From Paralichthys olivaceus (Eukaryota > Chordata > Actinopteri > Pleuronectiformes > Paralichthyidae): a stretch of DNA of 64,000 nucleotides. Positions within the stretch are counted from its first letter, which is position 1, and each line of letters starts with the position of its first letter. Below, piece by piece: positions 32,661 through 45,220 of this stretch. Under the pieces are notes generated by a model. That model saw only the letters and a program-made list of their open reading frames with translations, was not told the origin of the DNA and did no database searches. The position numbers and the translations under genes were made by a program. The stretch is taken from NCBI RefSeq assembly GCF_024713975.1, contig NC_091105.1, forward strand, positions 20,406,439 to 20,470,438, given 5' to 3'.

Positions 32661-34621
32661 TATTTCACCCAAATATGTTTCGTTGGATATCAGCAAGCAT
32701 AGGCTAACAAGCTTACCAGAAAAACTGTAACAAGAGCACTAGGCTTTGTAATATTAGCTACCTCTTGTCGTTTTCACTGGGCTTCAGTCTGACATTACAA
32801 ACTTTACTAAAGAAATGCAGATTTTTGCCTAACCCATTTTTGACTCAACCATTGAACCCATTGGGTTTTAACTGGACCTGTAAGAATATTTTACCTCCAG
32901 AGCATCACTGTATCTCTAAGTAATATCTTTACACCCTAACTAGAAACCAATTTATGTGTTACTCCCTACAAAAACTGCAAGCATATATTTAAGCAAAACG
33001 TTGAGGATTACATTCCTAACTGTAAAGGCCATGTGTAACTCTTTTTAAGTCTGTGTGGATCCCAACAAAGGAGATTGGTCATTCTTCCATTAAACAAAAA
33101 ATAATACATAAAAAGTTAAACTACATGTGTTTAACGATTTATTGTCCTGTACTTCTGGGACATATGCATTGGTGTATTCTTCCAGTGTATTTCCTTCGGA
33201 AGAGCTACAGTATAAATTGGCAAAGACTGAAAATGTGCAGAAAGGACTTTATGCAGAGCTGCTCTTTTTCCTTTTGTTGCACTCATAGTATATGGATGTG
33301 ACACAAACTTTGTAGTAGTCTTTAAATTGTGTGCATATATTTAAAATGCATCTATTTCAACATAATCCTAAACCCATAAATAATTGCAACCACCAAATTT
33401 CCATGCAAGCACAGTTTTAGGTTGTTTGTGAGTAACATTTTAGAAAATAATTAGCTGTTTAAAATAAATTAAAATGCATCACTCCCTTTTGTGCATGTAT
33501 CTTGAATGTGAAAAGGTGCAAAGTCCTCAGAATTTTTCATTCGTGGTAACAAAAGGCAACACATCTATTATGTTTGACTGTGTGGATAATTCCACATCAA
33601 TACTTTTTGATCCCCATGTGACGTGAATGCAGATTTTTTTCTTCTCAGCGTTTACAAAGTGAAGAATCTCAAACTGATCACCAGTTGTTAGACATGATCT
33701 TCACCAGATCAGGTGAACAGGCAAACATGTGACCAGAAGAGAGACAGTGTATTCATATTGCTGCTGTGACTGTTGTATCTTTAAAAAAAGGAATTCTCAT
33801 TTTTTAAAATATGGATGATGGGTGTATTTTTGCAAAATAGACTTTATTGTTCTTTCTACCAAACACCAAGTAGACATGGTGGACATGTTCCAATCCAAAG
33901 ATTTCTTGCCTTCCACATGCCCTTGGTCTCTTCCTTTCTTCACATACTGTAGTGGCTGTTTCTTTGCATGTTGAATAACTTGCAAGATAAGAAGTAAATG
34001 TGAGAAAAATACACAAATGTTCTTATTGTGGTAAAATTACTACCTGATAATAGGAATGTGAATAGGGGCACTTGATGGATGGAACCATCATTTTGGAATG
34101 AAACAAGTCCAATGTTTGCTAAAGAGCAGGAGCAGACATGAGTTTAATTCTTATGCACTTTTATGTCTCTCCTGTCGTCCAGTGTGATGCTTGACGTAAT
34201 CAAGATGAAATACCTCAGTAGTTCTCTTTGCATTGCATCAAGGTGTCAGGATGCTGTCTAAAGACTGATGCATTCTGAAGGTGTCAAGTAATTTATGATC
34301 TGTTCGTGGTATTAAATATAAAAGTGTCCTTTTTTATATGCATTTTCCTAATTAAGTCAAAGCTGGATCTCTATGCCTTGTCGGCCCTTTGCTGTAGCCG
34401 GTTACTTATTGTTACCTTGTATTTCAATGCATTTTTATATATATAGACATTTTTATTCTATTTTTGCTTAGCTGCCAAAGATTCTTTATTTTCAATTATG
34501 TTTTTTATAAGAAATGTGGAAAAATGTAATTGTTGTTTCTTTCAACTGTTCTGACAATGACTTGTGTATCTGACCAAACAATGTGAAATTATGAGCTGGG
34601 GGTTTTGTCTGCAATAACAAC

Positions 34622-34627
34622 AATAAA
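34622..34627 (+). terminator. has2: Candidate has2 poly(A) signal (proximal)
   Basis: AATAAA in CAACAATAAAAATGCAA, about 2.5 kb after the stop codon and followed by a GT/T-rich downstream stretch (GTGTTTTTCTTTTTTTT near 34678). Confidence 0.5.
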
Positions 34628-34937
34628 AATGCAATTTGTAGGGATAAGTTATTGATATCAAGAGATATGGTGAACCTGTGTTTTTCTTTTTTTTTTTACT
34701 TTGTACTTAGATATATACAACCAGCATATTTATGTAAGAACTTTCTGTTGTTTACAGGATTCTGTACTTAGTAAGATGCCCTCTGGTATTCACGTAAAAA
34801 CCCAAATCCTCCATATGTTTACACTGCAAAAAACAGAAAATGATTTTTAATATATACAGCATGAAAACCTTTGTTTAAACTGCTAGCATTATGCAGTGTA
34901 GAAACTATATTTGCTTCTGGTGTTAAGTTTTTGAAAC

Positions 34938-34950
34938 AATAAACAATAAA
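34938..34950 (+). terminator. has2: Candidate has2 poly(A) signals (overlapping pair)
   Basis: Two AATAAA hexamers in AACAATAAACAATAAAGCC. They may be used for a longer transcript form. Confidence 0.4.
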
Positions 34951-35204
34951 GCCAAAGCAGACTGAAAACGTTCATCCAAAAATATTTGCACAAAACCTGC
35001 AAACTATGTAAGTTTTAAAGTTGTGAAGTGCCTTACTAAGCAAAAGCAAATGAAAAACTGGCAACATTTTCATACCGTTTTATACTGAGAGATTCTGTTT
35101 CAAGGTTTTAATGAATGAGATCAACAGTTGAACCATGAGGTCGTTTTCAAGCCACACTTGACATGGGCAGTGTTAGTATCCTAAAGCACTTTTGTGTTGT
35201 GCCA

Positions 35205-35210
35205 AATAAA
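35205..35210 (+). terminator. has2: Candidate has2 poly(A) signal (distal)
   Basis: AATAAA in GCCAAATAAAAAAAACG, followed by the T/G-rich GATTGTTTTAATTTGCTGTTG. Confidence 0.4.
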
Positions 35211-36215
35211 AAAAACGATTGTTTTAATTTGCTGTTGTTGGAGTTTTTCTTATTTAATTTAGCTTTTTTTTTCTTGATAGATGGGTGGATGTCTTCTTTA
35301 ACTAATCAAACTTAAAGAAGCCATTGTTAGCTCAGCATTAATGGGCATCCTCTACGAGGCCAGCTAACACTTGAAACAAAACATATAATCTTATCTGCTT
35401 TTTGCCAGTGTTGGTGGAACAGATACATCCGCAACCTTAACTGTGGTGTGTACAACGCAAACCAAGACTGCTAGCTCCTTATGTACAACCAATGCTGAAA
35501 CAAATGATCTAAATCAATGGTCTCACTAGTTTTATTGATACAAACGTAAGGTCTACAGAATGAAAAAGTATTTGCACAAAGTTTAGCTTGGCAACTACTG
35601 AAAGTTGATCCTTCTGTAATTGGATTTTTGTTCATCTCAAGTGTCACTGCTGCTCAAAGCAATGTCTGAGCATTTTCCTTGTGGGAATCGTGTTAAGTAG
35701 AAATTATTATTGGGTTGTGCAGAGACCAGGAAGTCAAGAAAAACAATCTGTCAGTGAATGAACCAGTTGATATTGGCGACCTATCAGTTTTTAATTGTAA
35801 ATAAAACAACATGCTACCATTAGTAAATACCAGGGTTCTGAGAAAGTGTGCCACCCAAAGGTGAATTTTGACAGAATTCCCAGCATGCCAGTTTAAGCAC
35901 AAATTTGGATCAATAATACTGGTTGTGTTTATGTTTGTACAATAGGTGCATACAAGCAGAACATGAGAGGAAATCTGAATACATACATTCATGCATGTGC
36001 ACACAAATGTAATTTGGTACACAGTAATCACAGTGATTCTGGTGGACTGGACATGACCTATTGTAGCCAGCTGGCCAGTGTGTTGGTATTGTAGCCAACA
36101 CTTGTGTGCGTTTTTGTGTGTGATAGTTCCGAATCGAATCAGATGACTCACGAGAAGGAGAACAGTGATTCTTTATCAGAGGGTGGACAGTTGTCAGGAC
36201 AATTCTTTTTGTTGG

Positions 36216-36263
<48 letters not shown>

Positions 36264-37909
36264 TCATAGTATTAGTAATTTGGGTTCAGAGCGGGAGCAT
36301 ATGTCTTATGTCTTAAATCAGTGTCCAATTCTGTGTAAAATCCCTGATAGTGATGTCTGCCTGTTTGTTTCAAGATGTTTTTTTAGTCACTGTCAGACTT
36401 TCTCAGCTGGCTCTGTTTACTGGCACCAATAATGGAAACTTTACCGCATCTGCAGGCCATAGTTTCTTCTTTGAAAAAAATGGGTGCGGTTGTGCTTTCC
36501 TTTCACCTTACCAAGTGTCCATTGGATTATCATTGTTAATTATATCAGGTGAATTTATCTATCAAAAGGGTTAAAAGATAAGTCTGGCAGAAACCCATGT
36601 AACAAAGCAAAATAAGCAAACTGCCCTTATATATTCATAAAAAATCATTCTAAAATAAATCAGTGTAGCACTGTTTGATGTGTTTCACTGTGAATCATTC
36701 TGATTTACTATACATAAAGCCCCAAGTGAGTGTTAATCAGCTTCTGTTTGAGTAACGTTTGCTCAAAATGAGAATACCCAGATATTTCAAGAGCGGTCAT
36801 GGTCCAGACGCCATCATAATCCAGACAACATCTAGGTCCAGCTATAACAGATAAATCATTGAGATAACTGACATTAAATATGGATTGCTACATAAAAATG
36901 TTTTTATAGCCTTGGTTTGCTCACTAAAAAAGATACTGTGTTGACATCATGCTGTTATTTCATATCATTTCCTTTCCCACAGTTAAAAATACAGACTTTT
37001 TCTTTATTTTACTCATTCATGTGCCATAAAGATCCCCTCCAACACTCTTACTAACTCTCTGTATCTCCTGTGTTGTGTCTCTTGGTGAAATTATTCTCAT
37101 AAGTGCAGAAGAGAAAAGCACATGTGGGTAGAGCAGCAGGAGCAGCAAGGCTCTCAGTGCGTCAGCAGTCAACGCCATCGCTGCTCTGACGACTCTGCCA
37201 AATTCATTACAGCTCTGCTTTGTCCCGTTGCTAGCTAGCTAATGACTCCCTACTGAAAAACTGTCTCCAGCAGCTGACTGAAATGTACCCTGCTCGTCCC
37301 TCTCAGCTGCGATCTACTTTTCTCAGGGGATTACAACTACACTGCCTTTACTTTACTTAACCCTACCCCTGTGCTTGACCCTGAAGCCTAACTTTAACCC
37401 GACTCCTTGAGTTGTTACTTTAATGTTACCTTCAGAGCACTTGCCCCAGAAAAATTGTTTCACAGAGACTTAAACTTTGGACAACTTGGCTGGAACAAAG
37501 TTCACTTTGCTTCACAGCTCCCCAGTGGTGCTACTTACTATTTTTTTTTGTAGGAGTTGGACCATAAACTTGGTAATTGTTGTTCTGCATCTGAGAGCAC
37601 AGATTTACTCAAAATAATAAACCATTAAATGACACGATCAATGTCACTTACATGAACAATCAGTGTTTACTACAGTTTGACTGACCAACTGTCTTTGATG
37701 CTTATAAGCATTATATGTGAGCAACAATCCGTAGTGTTCCACAGATTTTTACAGACATCTCTGTTCTGAGCATAGCTTTTTGGTAATAGTACATATTATA
37801 TATTTTTTTAAACACAAAAATTAGAAGTGAGTTGTTGAATGTTGTTTCTTCGTTGAGCACTTTGTTTAAGTGCTACCTAAATTAAGTTTATTATCTTAAT
37901 TATTATGAG
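35211..37909. other. Intergenic, no gene recognised
   Basis: AT-rich sequence. It contains the CA microsatellite at 36222-36260. The minus open frames over 35693-36257 cross that microsatellite and have no domain features. Confidence 0.5.
36222..36260. repeat. (CA)n microsatellite
   Basis: Uninterrupted CA run of about 19 units. Confidence 0.95.
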
Positions 37910-38110
37910 CATAGACTGTATATAAAGATGGATGATACGTCTTCTTCACTATCCAGAAACAAAGTAAAAATAGCCCAAATACAAACACTACTACGAAATT
38001 TTTTTGTTACATCAATTAACTAATTAAAACCAAACATGTACTGCAGCCACCAGGTGGCAATCAAGACACTTTAGCTTATGGGGAGCTGTTGTGTTGTCCA
38101 TCTTTATATG
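37910..38110. mobile_element. Short MITE-like element, family 1, internally deleted copy
   Basis: Ends are CATAGACTGTATATAAAGATGGA (left) and TCCATCTTTATATG (right), which are imperfect inverted repeats. Inside is GTACTGCAGCCACCAGGTGGCAATC. Longer relatives lie at 53885-54245, 59870-60205 and 60539-61000. The core CTGCAGCCAGCCACCAG-type word identifies the family. Confidence 0.7.
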
Positions 38111-40794
38111 GGTAAAACTAACTTAACAGAGTTGCAAGTGATTTCCATAACTGTATATAACTTCAGGCGAGAAACAGACCCATGTCAAGTCAATGACTTC
38201 AGTAAAAACACAGATTATTCTGTCTGGTGAAAGGATCACAATCACACAAAGTGATTTAATTAATCTGCATGCACTGGCCAGTGTAGTTGGTACACCGCAA
38301 TAAAACTGACAAAGTGTAATACAACAGCCCTGTGACAAATCCACCCCAGGTTTTATTCAAACTGTTTAAAAAGATGTTGGTTTATTTTGAAGGCTTTACT
38401 TTGTGGAGTATCGTCTCAGTGACCGCCCACCTTTGATCATTCAGTCCTAAGAGCAGCTGGTTCTACTACAGATATTTATTTTATGAATATGATATTTGTT
38501 TGAGCTTTGCCTCTTTTTCTTAAACTACAATGTCACATTTACTCACTGCTTGCCAGTAATAATGGTTTGTAAAGCATTAGCTAAAGAATGTTACTTCATA
38601 TGATTAAACAGGTGAATATAGAAATCAGAATTATGTTCTCGATTTTGGATTGGGTGCAAATTCAGGACAAGCAATCTAAACAGTAGTAGACAGCATGTTA
38701 AAGAATAGCTGTAAATTATAGTATTACTCTGTATGGGATGGAAGATTTTAGGCTAAATACAGTAGAAAGACCTCTAATTTCAGTTAGATTACAGGTGATG
38801 CATGGAAAGAAAATCTTAAACAGGCCTCTGTTTGGTGCACCAGTGGTTTAGTTAAACATAATGTTGGAAAATTGAAAGGTAAAGTCACCACAAAGTTGGA
38901 TACAGACATTACAGATGTCTTAGTTTATACACCGATTAGGTTACATTCTGATTGAGTCAGGTTAGTTAATCCTTCATAAGAGAGTTTGGAATTTTTAGTA
39001 CTTTAAATCTGTATTTCAATAACTCATTAGAGAGCCATACACTGCAAAAAAATTAAAAGGTTAGGGAACTCACAATGTCAAGCCACCTTGCTCCACTGAA
39101 TCTTTAAATTCTGAGGAAAATCACCTACAGTAACAAGTAACAAGCTCTCATTCTGATTATCTATCTTTCTTAATTATAAAAACCTTAAATTATGAGTATA
39201 AATACTAATATTTATAGTGTCACCAGTAACCAGGGTCATAATGGATTATCCAACACTATAGGTCTTCATGGGTCCACCCAAACGTAAAACCCGAGACCTG
39301 AACCGATGTTTTATAGAGTCAGTCCAGTCCAAGCTGGCTCCTGTTCTATTACTGCAAATCCTGGTTCTGTTAAACATTATTTCTAATTACAAAATGTAGC
39401 CTGCCCGAAAAGATCCGGGCCCGTGTCTGACAGCAAAGAGCAGAGGTCAGACCATGCAGTCTGCAGATGATAGCTAATTAGAATCGGAAGCAACAAATGT
39501 GTGGTTGTAAGAGGGCAAATAATCCAAGCTATCTTTATTATACTTTATTATACAGCAATAGAAGAATGACAGAAACCTCAATGTATTTTACAAACTTTCC
39601 TGGAGGACGGATTGGATCACAGCCAGGAAAAGCTGCTAATGTTGCATAGGCTAAAACATGAAGTTGATTGATCATTGTGCATCACAGTAAATGTCACATT
39701 CACACACATATTCATACAATCCAACAATTCAAGCTCTGCATCAGTTTCCAAGGGAAATCATGGGACCTGCTTCTTGCCTCTTGTTTTATTTACTGATACA
39801 CATTGTTCATGGTTCTCACTTGTCACAGTCCACAGCTGTTTTCTAAACATGATTTTCTCAGTGGACTTGAGCTCAGCGTATAATTGTAACACGCCCTGGG
39901 GTCTTAGGGTATCGGCACACTGACACGTCTGGGTGGGGTATTTTTCACACACGCATCCCATACACCCCTGCTCTGTGGAGTTTCTCACCCGGGTCAGAGG
40001 GTTAAAGCATCTTCAATTTAAATCATTTCTCCTCCTACTTCCTAGGCCTGCCTCTGCCAAGATGATACTGTACCTCTTCCTCCAGCTCAATTCATTCTCT
40101 TTAGTCTCTGTTCTAATCCTCAACCTTGTCTTTCTCTCTGTATTCCCACATCTTCTTTCTTTCCCTCCTCCCAGTCTCTCCATACTGCTCAATTTTACCT
40201 TTCTCTTCCTTTTCCTCTCCTTTGAAACCTCCAACCACATAATGAGCCTCATTCAGTGATGCTAATTGATTTAAAAACTCCCATGTGTTCTTGTGCTAGA
40301 GAGAGAAGTCAAGCAGTCATTGATAACAGCAAAGTCCTTTGTTTTTGCATGGCGTATAAATGTTTGCATGATTAACAACCACAGTATTTCTGTGACATGA
40401 CTGTATTCACAAGAATTCCAGGAGAAGAAGATAAGATTCTGTCTAAAACACTGGATTGGGTTCTGTCTGTCTCTGGTATACAGGAATTGCTGAGTGAAGC
40501 TTTAATGGTTCAAGTTGGTAGAGTCCAGATGTCTGCTGCCCCGAGGCCAAATGACTGACCACAAACAGTTTGGCAAACTCCTGATTTTGCACACACAACC
40601 ATGTGACGTAAAGTGTGCTCTGGACGGCTGAAAATCTTCATATAAGAAGGTTCAACTAGTTCCAGGTTAACTATTTTATCCTAATATGTGCAGCAAAGAT
40701 CATCCTGAAGCCAATAAGATTTATTTGGGTAAGCTAATACGTTAAATCACCTTTTGTTTTGTACCCAGCATGTGTGTGCTCTTGTACACATATC
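38111..40794. other. Intergenic, nothing recognised
   Basis: No exon or repeat could be supported by eye. Paired open frames at 39933-40259 (plus) and 40013-40252 (minus) coincide with a pyrimidine-rich, low-complexity stretch. Confidence 0.4.
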
Positions 40795-40995
40795 TTTGTG
40801 AAGACCATTTGAGCCTGCAACCTATGGAGTGAGGACATTTTGGCCAGTCCACACTTACTGACCCACCCTAAATTGACTGTTTGGGGGTTAATACTTGGTT
40901 TTAGGGTTAGAATTATGTTTAGGTTAGGGTTTGGGTAAGGGTTAGGCATGCAGTTTGGATCGTTAGGGGCTAGGGAATACATTATGCCAAGAAGT

Positions 40996-41036
<41 letters not shown>
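40795..41036. repeat. TTAGGG-bearing dispersed repeat with (TG)n tail
   Basis: Words in order: TTTGTGAAGACCATTTGAGCC, GAGTGAGGACATTTTGGCCAG, TTGGTTTTAGGGTTAGAATT, GGTAAGGGTTAGGCATGCAG, AGGGAATACATTATGCCAAG, then (TG)n at 41002-41036. I recognise this as a dispersed fish repeat. It is not a telomere relic, because the TTAGGG words are embedded in a longer conserved unit. Confidence 0.65.
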
Positions 41037-41048
<12 letters not shown>

Positions 41049-44000
41049 TTAGAGATCTCCAGCTGTGGATTGGTTTCCATAGGAGGGAAATAAGATAATG
41101 CCTTAATGCCTGGAGGATTTCATTGCTGGAAGGATGGTGTACAAGCAAACAGCAAGTCCTCCAAATATGAATCATTAAATTCTAAGGTGAAGACAAGTTT
41201 TGCGTCTTATGGGAGGGTTGAGTTTAAGTTAAGGATATTTAATGAATGTAAGTCAATGTAATTTCACCTGAACTTAAAGAAAAAGCTATGTGCCCATGTG
41301 TTTGTGGTGGGTAATAGGCTGAGGGTATGAAGTAAGGTCAGTGTATTTAGACTTTTTGGATTGTGAGACTGTGAACTGTTTTTTATTACTATGCAGAGTG
41401 TTCACACAAATAACACACACGTGAACTCTGTAAATCTGTATTTTTACAGAGAATGACAACATAAATTTGCAAGCATCTTGGGACAATAATTCAATTTTAA
41501 AAAAACACAAAATCTGATTTCTGCAACAGTCCAATTTTCATATAGAGATTAAATGTCATAATTGTCATAATTTAAATTCACGTATCTTATTCCATTCATC
41601 AAGTTAACATCTTGTATCATTTACACCATTTATATTCCCATGAGGTTCTTGTAGGCTCGGTGTAATACCTGGCACCATTTATATTTACATACACATTTTT
41701 AAATGGATTTTAGCAAATAAGAAAACAAATACGAATGAGGGAAAAACCTCTGAATCATGTAAAAAACTATAATAACCACAATAACTTTACAGCTGGACAG
41801 TCTGCACTGTGACTCCAGGGTAGAACTGGATGATTGTCTAACCTGGACCCACAGTGAGTACTGAGACCGAGGGAGGCGATCGTATTGAACATAGGTTTTT
41901 GCCTTGGCGCGTGTGTATGATTATAGAAAATATTGTTGAATATATCCACTCTTCCCCATCTTAATATGATCCATGTGTCCACTTTCCTTTTCTATCTCTG
42001 TATCTCAATTCATCTCTGGTTTGCCTAATGTCCCTCACATACTACCCTAGTCCCATGGAGCATGTTGCACACGCTCTGATTTAATTAAGTAAAATGAATT
42101 AGACCTCTCCCTGTGGAAGCTGATTAAAGGACCGGACCACTGACTCTTGTTGGGGAGGGTGTCCTCATGTGTGACTGAGGAACCCCTCAGGATCTGAACC
42201 TAGTGATACAAATGATAACAGATTAATAACAACCTATATGCAGTGTATTTTGTGGAAAAGATGCTGACAGCACATATGTATGAAGCAATTTTGATATTCA
42301 GTACAGATATGCTAATCCTGAACTACAAGCAGGAAAAGGCATTTATTTATTATAGGACTATAGTGGGGGAACTTGACTCATTTTTTCCTCTGCAAAGTCA
42401 CACAGCATTTAGGATTGACCTAACATCCACAATAAAACCATTAACCAGTGCAGCATTTTTCTAATGCTGTCAATTGTAATAGTGAGTAATGAGGGCGGGG
42501 TGGATTTACGTGTTTGAACAGCAAAATCCCCAACGGAATAAACAGTGAAACCATTATTACAGGAGAAAAACAATGTTGAGTGGTGGGAAAGCTTGGAGAT
42601 GAAGGGAGCATGGGGCATGCACATCTTGACAACAGATAGTCTTAATAGCAACAACAGAGATACACATTCTGCTTTGTTTTACGCAAGTCAGGGAGCAAAG
42701 CCACAACTTTCACTTCTCTGGTTTGCAGAGAGCTCATCACGTCTCCAAGGACTCAAATAAAAACTGAGCTGCAAAAACAAACAGAGCATTAGAAACATAG
42801 GATGTAATGGTAATGGAATTCACTTGAGTTTCTTTCTTACTCTAGCATAAAAGTGAATTGTTGATAAGCAGACCAAAAAACGATCTTAACTTAAGAACCA
42901 CTCACTAGCATTCAACTGTGTATCACAGTCAACCAATGGATGCAAACTGTGCTCTGTTCTCATGGAGATGTCTCAGGGTGAACTCTGTCGAATGGTAAAC
43001 ACAATGAAATGCAGTTAGAAGCTTCAGAAAAAGCTACTTAGTGAATGTAGTTGTTGCTAATGTTACCCTCACAAAGGTGGTTATTTTCATCTGTGTTTAT
43101 TTGTAGGCAGGATTACACATCTGTATTGGTGCAGATCCAGCTTGGGGACGGATTCACTTTTTTTAACATTGCAAAATGGGAGGACCATTCTAGTTTACTT
43201 TATGTAAATCGTATTTATTTTGCTTTTATCTCAGTACAGCCAGCTTTGACCAGTGTACATTTTGTTTGTATTTTTATCACATAGATTTTCTCAGAAGGTC
43301 TATACACCTAATTTCACACTTGTGTTGCATGTAAGTGCCAGGTATCTTCTTGCAGCTCAGCAGTGTTAAGTGTGATGTACGTTATGTCTTGTTATTGTTA
43401 ATATCATTAAATCATGTTCTCTTTCTCCTACTTTTATGTCAGAATCCTTCACCATCTGAACCACACAGCACAAATACAGCGATGTTAGGTTCACACATTG
43501 ACCTCTTAACAAGACATTAAAGGTCACAAACCCTCGACATTGAAACATTCCCCTCTCCACAGGTTCTTGTGTGATCATTCATGTACCACTCCCTTCTGAG
43601 GCCACTGCCTTTTCTCTTGAGATCAGATGCCTTTTCATCTCACAAATCCAATTCAGTCATTTTTTTCTGTTAAGAGTTGACAGCCGGTTTTAATTGTCAC
43701 TCAAATGTAAGTCACAAGGATCATCTAAGGGAGACATGTTTTCAGTCCAACAGTAAGCTGGTCATTTCCCATGTACAGATGTGGCTGCAGACTTCAAAGC
43801 GCGGGCAATCTGAGGACATGACTTGACTTAAGAGTCAAGAGAAAGAAAGTCCAAGGCCAACGTGATATTGCTGGGTCATTATATTTGTGCAGATGACGTA
43901 ATGTGCTGCAGATCGCATTAATGCAGTTGTTTTGATTTAAAACCACCACTGACCTATTATAAAATGACCTGTTACAAATGTTTTGTATGTCTCTAATTGA

Positions 44001-44989
44001 CCAGTGCTGCATTAAGACAGCATTTTTTTCATCTAGTTTCTAACTTCCTCCAATTTTCTCCAAATTGATTTTAGTCCTCATACAACAGCAGGGTTTTATC
44101 ATAAAACTGCCATGATGACATTGGAATGAAATATGCTTATTTGCTTTCGACATGAAGGTTGTGGAAGAAGACTGATTTTACTCTTATGTCTGTATGTTTG
44201 ATATGAAGCTACAAGTGGCTAACTTAGGGTAGCCCAAAGAAGGGAAAGTGGAAAACAAGTAGCCTGGCACACAAGCTGCTTGTCAATTCATTAATGAACA
44301 TACAGTATATCTTATTGTTTCAGCATTATGAAAACCACACAGTAGAAACTGCTACAGTCTTGTTATGTTCTGAATGATTTCTTGGCCAACACTCTGGAAT
44401 GTTACACTTTTGTTAGCGGGTTACCTACATCTACCCCGATTTTATTGTAAAGGAGGTATAGTTTAGTTAAAGACTCTGCAAGAAAGTTATTTTTTTTCCT
44501 TCAAGTTTTGATTTAGGAAGAAACTATAGCAATTATTTATGAAAAACTTGTAGTCATCTCCACAGGCTTCTTTGTTGGGATGTTCTCATTGGGCCCCTTT
44601 TCTGAAATCTGAACACTGACTTTTGTCTCGCCGCTCATTGCCTTGGGAACAGGCATGAATTCAGTAAATGGTGAAATGATGCAATGTGGCATCAAGAATG
44701 CGCCAGATTTGCAAACAGAAACTCAACCATGGGTGATTGCAATATATTTGTGCGTATGCTTCTACTAAGGGAAGGACAGGGGAACAAGTTTGGCTCATGT
44801 TGACGAGTGGCTGTTAAGATGCATTTGTCTGCCAAGAAAAGCTTTGTGGGAAATTGACCCCTGGTTTTTCGAGGAGGACGTGCAGCAGCTGAATCTATCA
44901 ACGTTCTCTCAAACTCTCTCTGTCATGTGCACATGCTATGTGGCCTATAGATCCTCAGGGAATAAATTATGCAACGAGTAGGTACCTGC
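41037..44989. other. Intergenic, nothing recognised
   Basis: AT-rich, no credible exon, RNA gene or well-preserved repeat. Short open frames lack any recognisable motif. Confidence 0.4.
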
Positions 44990-45220
44990 GCCAAGGAGAG
45001 TATGTTTTCATTGCTGTTTGTCTGTTAGCAGGATTAATCAAAAACTACTGAACCACTTGGTGGAGTGGTAGGATATGGGCCAAGAAAGAACCCTTTGGAT
45101 TTGAAAAGAAAGCTGATCCAGTTTGTTTTAAACTTTCTTTTACATTGCGATATAGGGCGTTTTCCACCTTCTTGTGAATTCTTCAAGAAGTAATGCATAG
45201 ATCTTTATTAAAAAATCAGG
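44990..45220 (+). mobile_element. Dispersed fish repeat fragment
   Basis: It begins GGTACCTGCGCCAAGGAGAG and continues TATGTTTTCATTGCTGTTTG, TCTGTTAGCAGGATTAATCAAAAACTACTGAACC and GATATGGGCCAAGAAAGAACCC, which is the pattern of a common fish repeat. It is related, in opposite orientation, to the fragment in the has2 3' UTR. Confidence 0.65.

Larger units (their letters stand above)
32121..35210 (+). other. has2: has2 3' UTR (end uncertain)
   Basis: AT-rich untranslated sequence following the stop codon, with several TATTTAT-like and ATTTA words that could serve as AU-rich elements. Candidate AATAAA signals lie at 34622-34627, 34938-34943, 34945-34950 and 35205-35210, so transcripts could end at two or three sites. 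A 3' UTR of two to three kilobases is compatible with other vertebrate HAS2 genes. Confidence 0.6.

Noticed and set aside
35693-36257. 152- and 115-aa minus frames downstream of has2
   Set aside because: They cross a CA microsatellite, overlap one another and show no motif.
40850-40970. TTAGGG-like words suggesting an interstitial telomere
   Set aside because: They are irregular and sit inside a longer conserved dispersed repeat.
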